Source of the DNA: Mariprofundaceae bacterium
GTDB lineage: Bacteria > Pseudomonadota > Zetaproteobacteria > Mariprofundales > Mariprofundaceae
NCBI GenBank assembly: GCA_030950835.1
Contig: JAUZQU010000058.1
Coordinates: 1 to 6,697, forward strand
Direction of reading: 5' to 3'
Length of the DNA: 6,697 nt
The notes under the pieces: generated by a model
Seen by the model: the letters and a program-made list of their open reading frames with translations, nothing else
The model's database searches: none
Told to the model about the DNA's origin: nothing
Position numbers and translations under genes: made by a program
Part shown: piece by piece, positions 5,718 to 6,697 of the stretch
Position numbering within the stretch: the stretch's first letter is position 1
How the letters are laid out: the number at the start of each line of letters is the position of its first letter

Positions 5718-6596
5718 TCACCATGTACATGCTTTCAACATCAGCCAAAGCTGCTGTTCAACCGCGCGCATGCTTTGATGTTTTTTACGCACCAAATGAA
5801 TAGCAACCTGCAAGGCTGGGAAGTCTGCAGAGGTTAAACGTGTGAGAAAACCAGCTTGAATATCCTGATGCACCAAATGTAAAGGCATACGCCCCCAACC
5901 CGTGCCCGACTTCATAATGCGTTGTTTGGTCGCAAAGTCATTCACAATCCACTGCGGCACACCATCAATCAAACCTTTGCTTAAAGGTGGCGAATGTACG
6001 CTGGTATCACGGACAACAATCATCGTTTCTTGCTCTAAATCGGCTAAAGTGAGGCTATCCAGCATTTCTGCCCACGCAGATTGCCGAGGAACTACCTGCA
6101 CAAATTCGATGTCTGATAACCTGATATAAGCAAAGTCATCATTCAGCTCAAAGGCATCCGTTATCACCAAATCAGCGTCATCATCCTCTAACCGCTCCAT
6201 GGTTCCACCTAAATTCTCAATCAACAAGGTGAAACGGGTGGCTGGATAACGTTGCTTTAACTGATTTAATATCGCTATCACAGGCTCAATCGGCACAACC
6301 GCACTCACCGCCAATTTCACCTCAGCTTCATTACCCATAGCAAGGTGCTGAGCCAACGTACGCAATTCAAGCTCCTTTTTTAACAAACCCTTCGCTTTTT
6401 GATGCAAAGCCAAACCTGCCTCTGTCAATGCTGGTCGGTATGATTCACGGTGGAATAATTGTACATCCAAATCATCTTCCAGCTTTTGTATGCTGATACT
6501 CAACGACGATTGGCTGCGAAATACCACTTCCGCTGCCGCCCTAAAGCTGCCTTGCTCCACGATTGCACAAAAATATTTCAACTGTTCTAAAGTCAT
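5718..6596 (-). CDS. LysR-type transcriptional regulator
   Basis: The 292-residue protein has the standard LysR plan. The N-terminal winged helix-turn-helix (about 2-60) reads MTLEQLKYFCAIVEQGSF, and its recognition helix lies in FRSQSSLSISIQKLE (26-40), followed by a linker helix (60-88). A periplasmic-binding-like effector domain (about 93-292) follows. GTGWGRMPLHLV (231-242) is a conserved block in part of the family. ATG 6596 is preferred over GTG 6602 because LysR proteins usually start two or three residues before the LEQL segment, and because AGG (6606-6604) is seven bases upstream. It is divergent from a plus-strand gene beginning at 6682, the classic target arrangement, so it probably controls that gene and itself. 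It is not recognisably CbbR. The effector cannot be told from the sequence. Confidence 0.93.
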   Translation of the reverse strand: MTLEQLKYFCAIVEQGSFRAAAEVVFRSQSSLSISIQKLEDDLDVQLFHRESYRPALTEAGLALHQKAKGLLKKELELRTLAQHLAMGNEAEVKLAVSAVVPIEPVIAILNQLKQRYPATRFTLLIENLGGTMERLEDDDADLVITDAFELNDDFAYIRLSDIEFVQVVPRQSAWAEMLDSLTLADLEQETMIVVRDTSVHSPPLSKGLIDGVPQWIVNDFATKQRIMKSGTGWGRMPLHLVHQDIQAGFLTRLTSADFPALQVAIHLVRKKHQSMRAVEQQLWLMLKACTW

Positions 6597-6619
6597 TCCC
6601 ACACCTACTACAAAAATGA

Positions 6620-6648
6620 TTGTAAAAAAAAAAAAAGTAATGTATTAT
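6620..6648 (+). promoter_or_regulatory. Possible promoter of the divergent plus-strand gene, with an A13 spacer
   Basis: TTGTAA (6620-6625) and TATTAT (6643-6648) are 17 bases apart, and most of the spacer is a run of 13 A (6624-6636, beginning in the -35 box). Transcription would start near 6655, 27 bases before ATG 6682. On the other strand, TATAAT (6649-6644) and TTGACC (6676-6671) could serve the LysR gene, but their spacing to each other is 21 bases, so that promoter is uncertain. The two transcription units clearly share this 85-base region. Confidence 0.45.
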
Positions 6649-6681
6649 ATATTGATTTTTAATGTAGGAAGGTCAAAAGTA

Positions 6682-6697
6682 ATGAAAACAAGAAAAA
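6682..6697 (+). CDS. Start of a divergent gene, product unknown (runs off the right edge)
   Basis: ATG 6682 follows AGGAAGG (6666-6672) at nine bases, a good ribosome-binding site, and a plausible promoter further upstream. Only MKTRK can be read, a positively charged start that could belong to a signal peptide or to many other proteins. No function can be given. Its divergence from the LysR gene makes it the likely regulatory target. Confidence 0.55.

Noticed and set aside
5718..6596. LysR regulator as CbbR because it precedes rpe
   Set aside because: The N-terminal DNA-binding sequence does not resemble CbbR beyond the general LysR fold, rpe seems to have its own promoter, and the divergent gene is the likelier target.

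Overview
The window looks like chromosomal DNA from a Gram-negative bacterium that respires, most likely a proteobacterium. It carries an LPS-core heptosyltransferase and a three-gene cytochrome bc1 operon in the order Rieske, cytochrome b, cytochrome c1. Base composition leans slightly to AT and the coding is dense. No gene shows foreign composition, and I see no mobile element, CRISPR array, tRNA or rRNA. A finer placement cannot be supported from sequence alone; an AT-leaning zetaproteobacterium or gammaproteobacterium would fit, but that is a guess.

Layout, read along the minus strand from the right end. A LysR-type regulator (5718-6596) is divergent from a plus-strand gene of which only the first five codons lie in the window (from 6682). 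Their shared control region contains a 13-A run inside a possible promoter. Next come ribulose-phosphate 3-epimerase (rpe, 4986-5651), then petA (Rieske, 4328-4927), petB (cytochrome b, 3094-4317) and petC (cytochrome c1, 2403-3092). A strong intrinsic terminator (2336-2370) closes the pet operon. After it lie a SAM-dependent methyltransferase (1474-2295) and a WaaF-like heptosyltransferase (499-1473), which abut with no gap. A 140-base gap follows, and then the 5' part of a GH57 glucan-active enzyme runs off the left edge.

Functionally, the three pet genes encode the full catalytic core of quinol:cytochrome c oxidoreductase. rpe supplies pentose-phosphate or Calvin-cycle epimerase activity and may share transcription with pet. 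The methyltransferase/GT9 pair points to cell-envelope glycan synthesis, and GH57 points to storage-glucan metabolism.

I found no clearly new biological system. The points most worth following are two substitutions in the bc1 quinol-oxidation apparatus (PVWY instead of PEWY in cytochrome b, and CPCHNS instead of CPCHGS in the Rieske protein), two genes that look leaderless, and the A13 run in the divergent promoter region.
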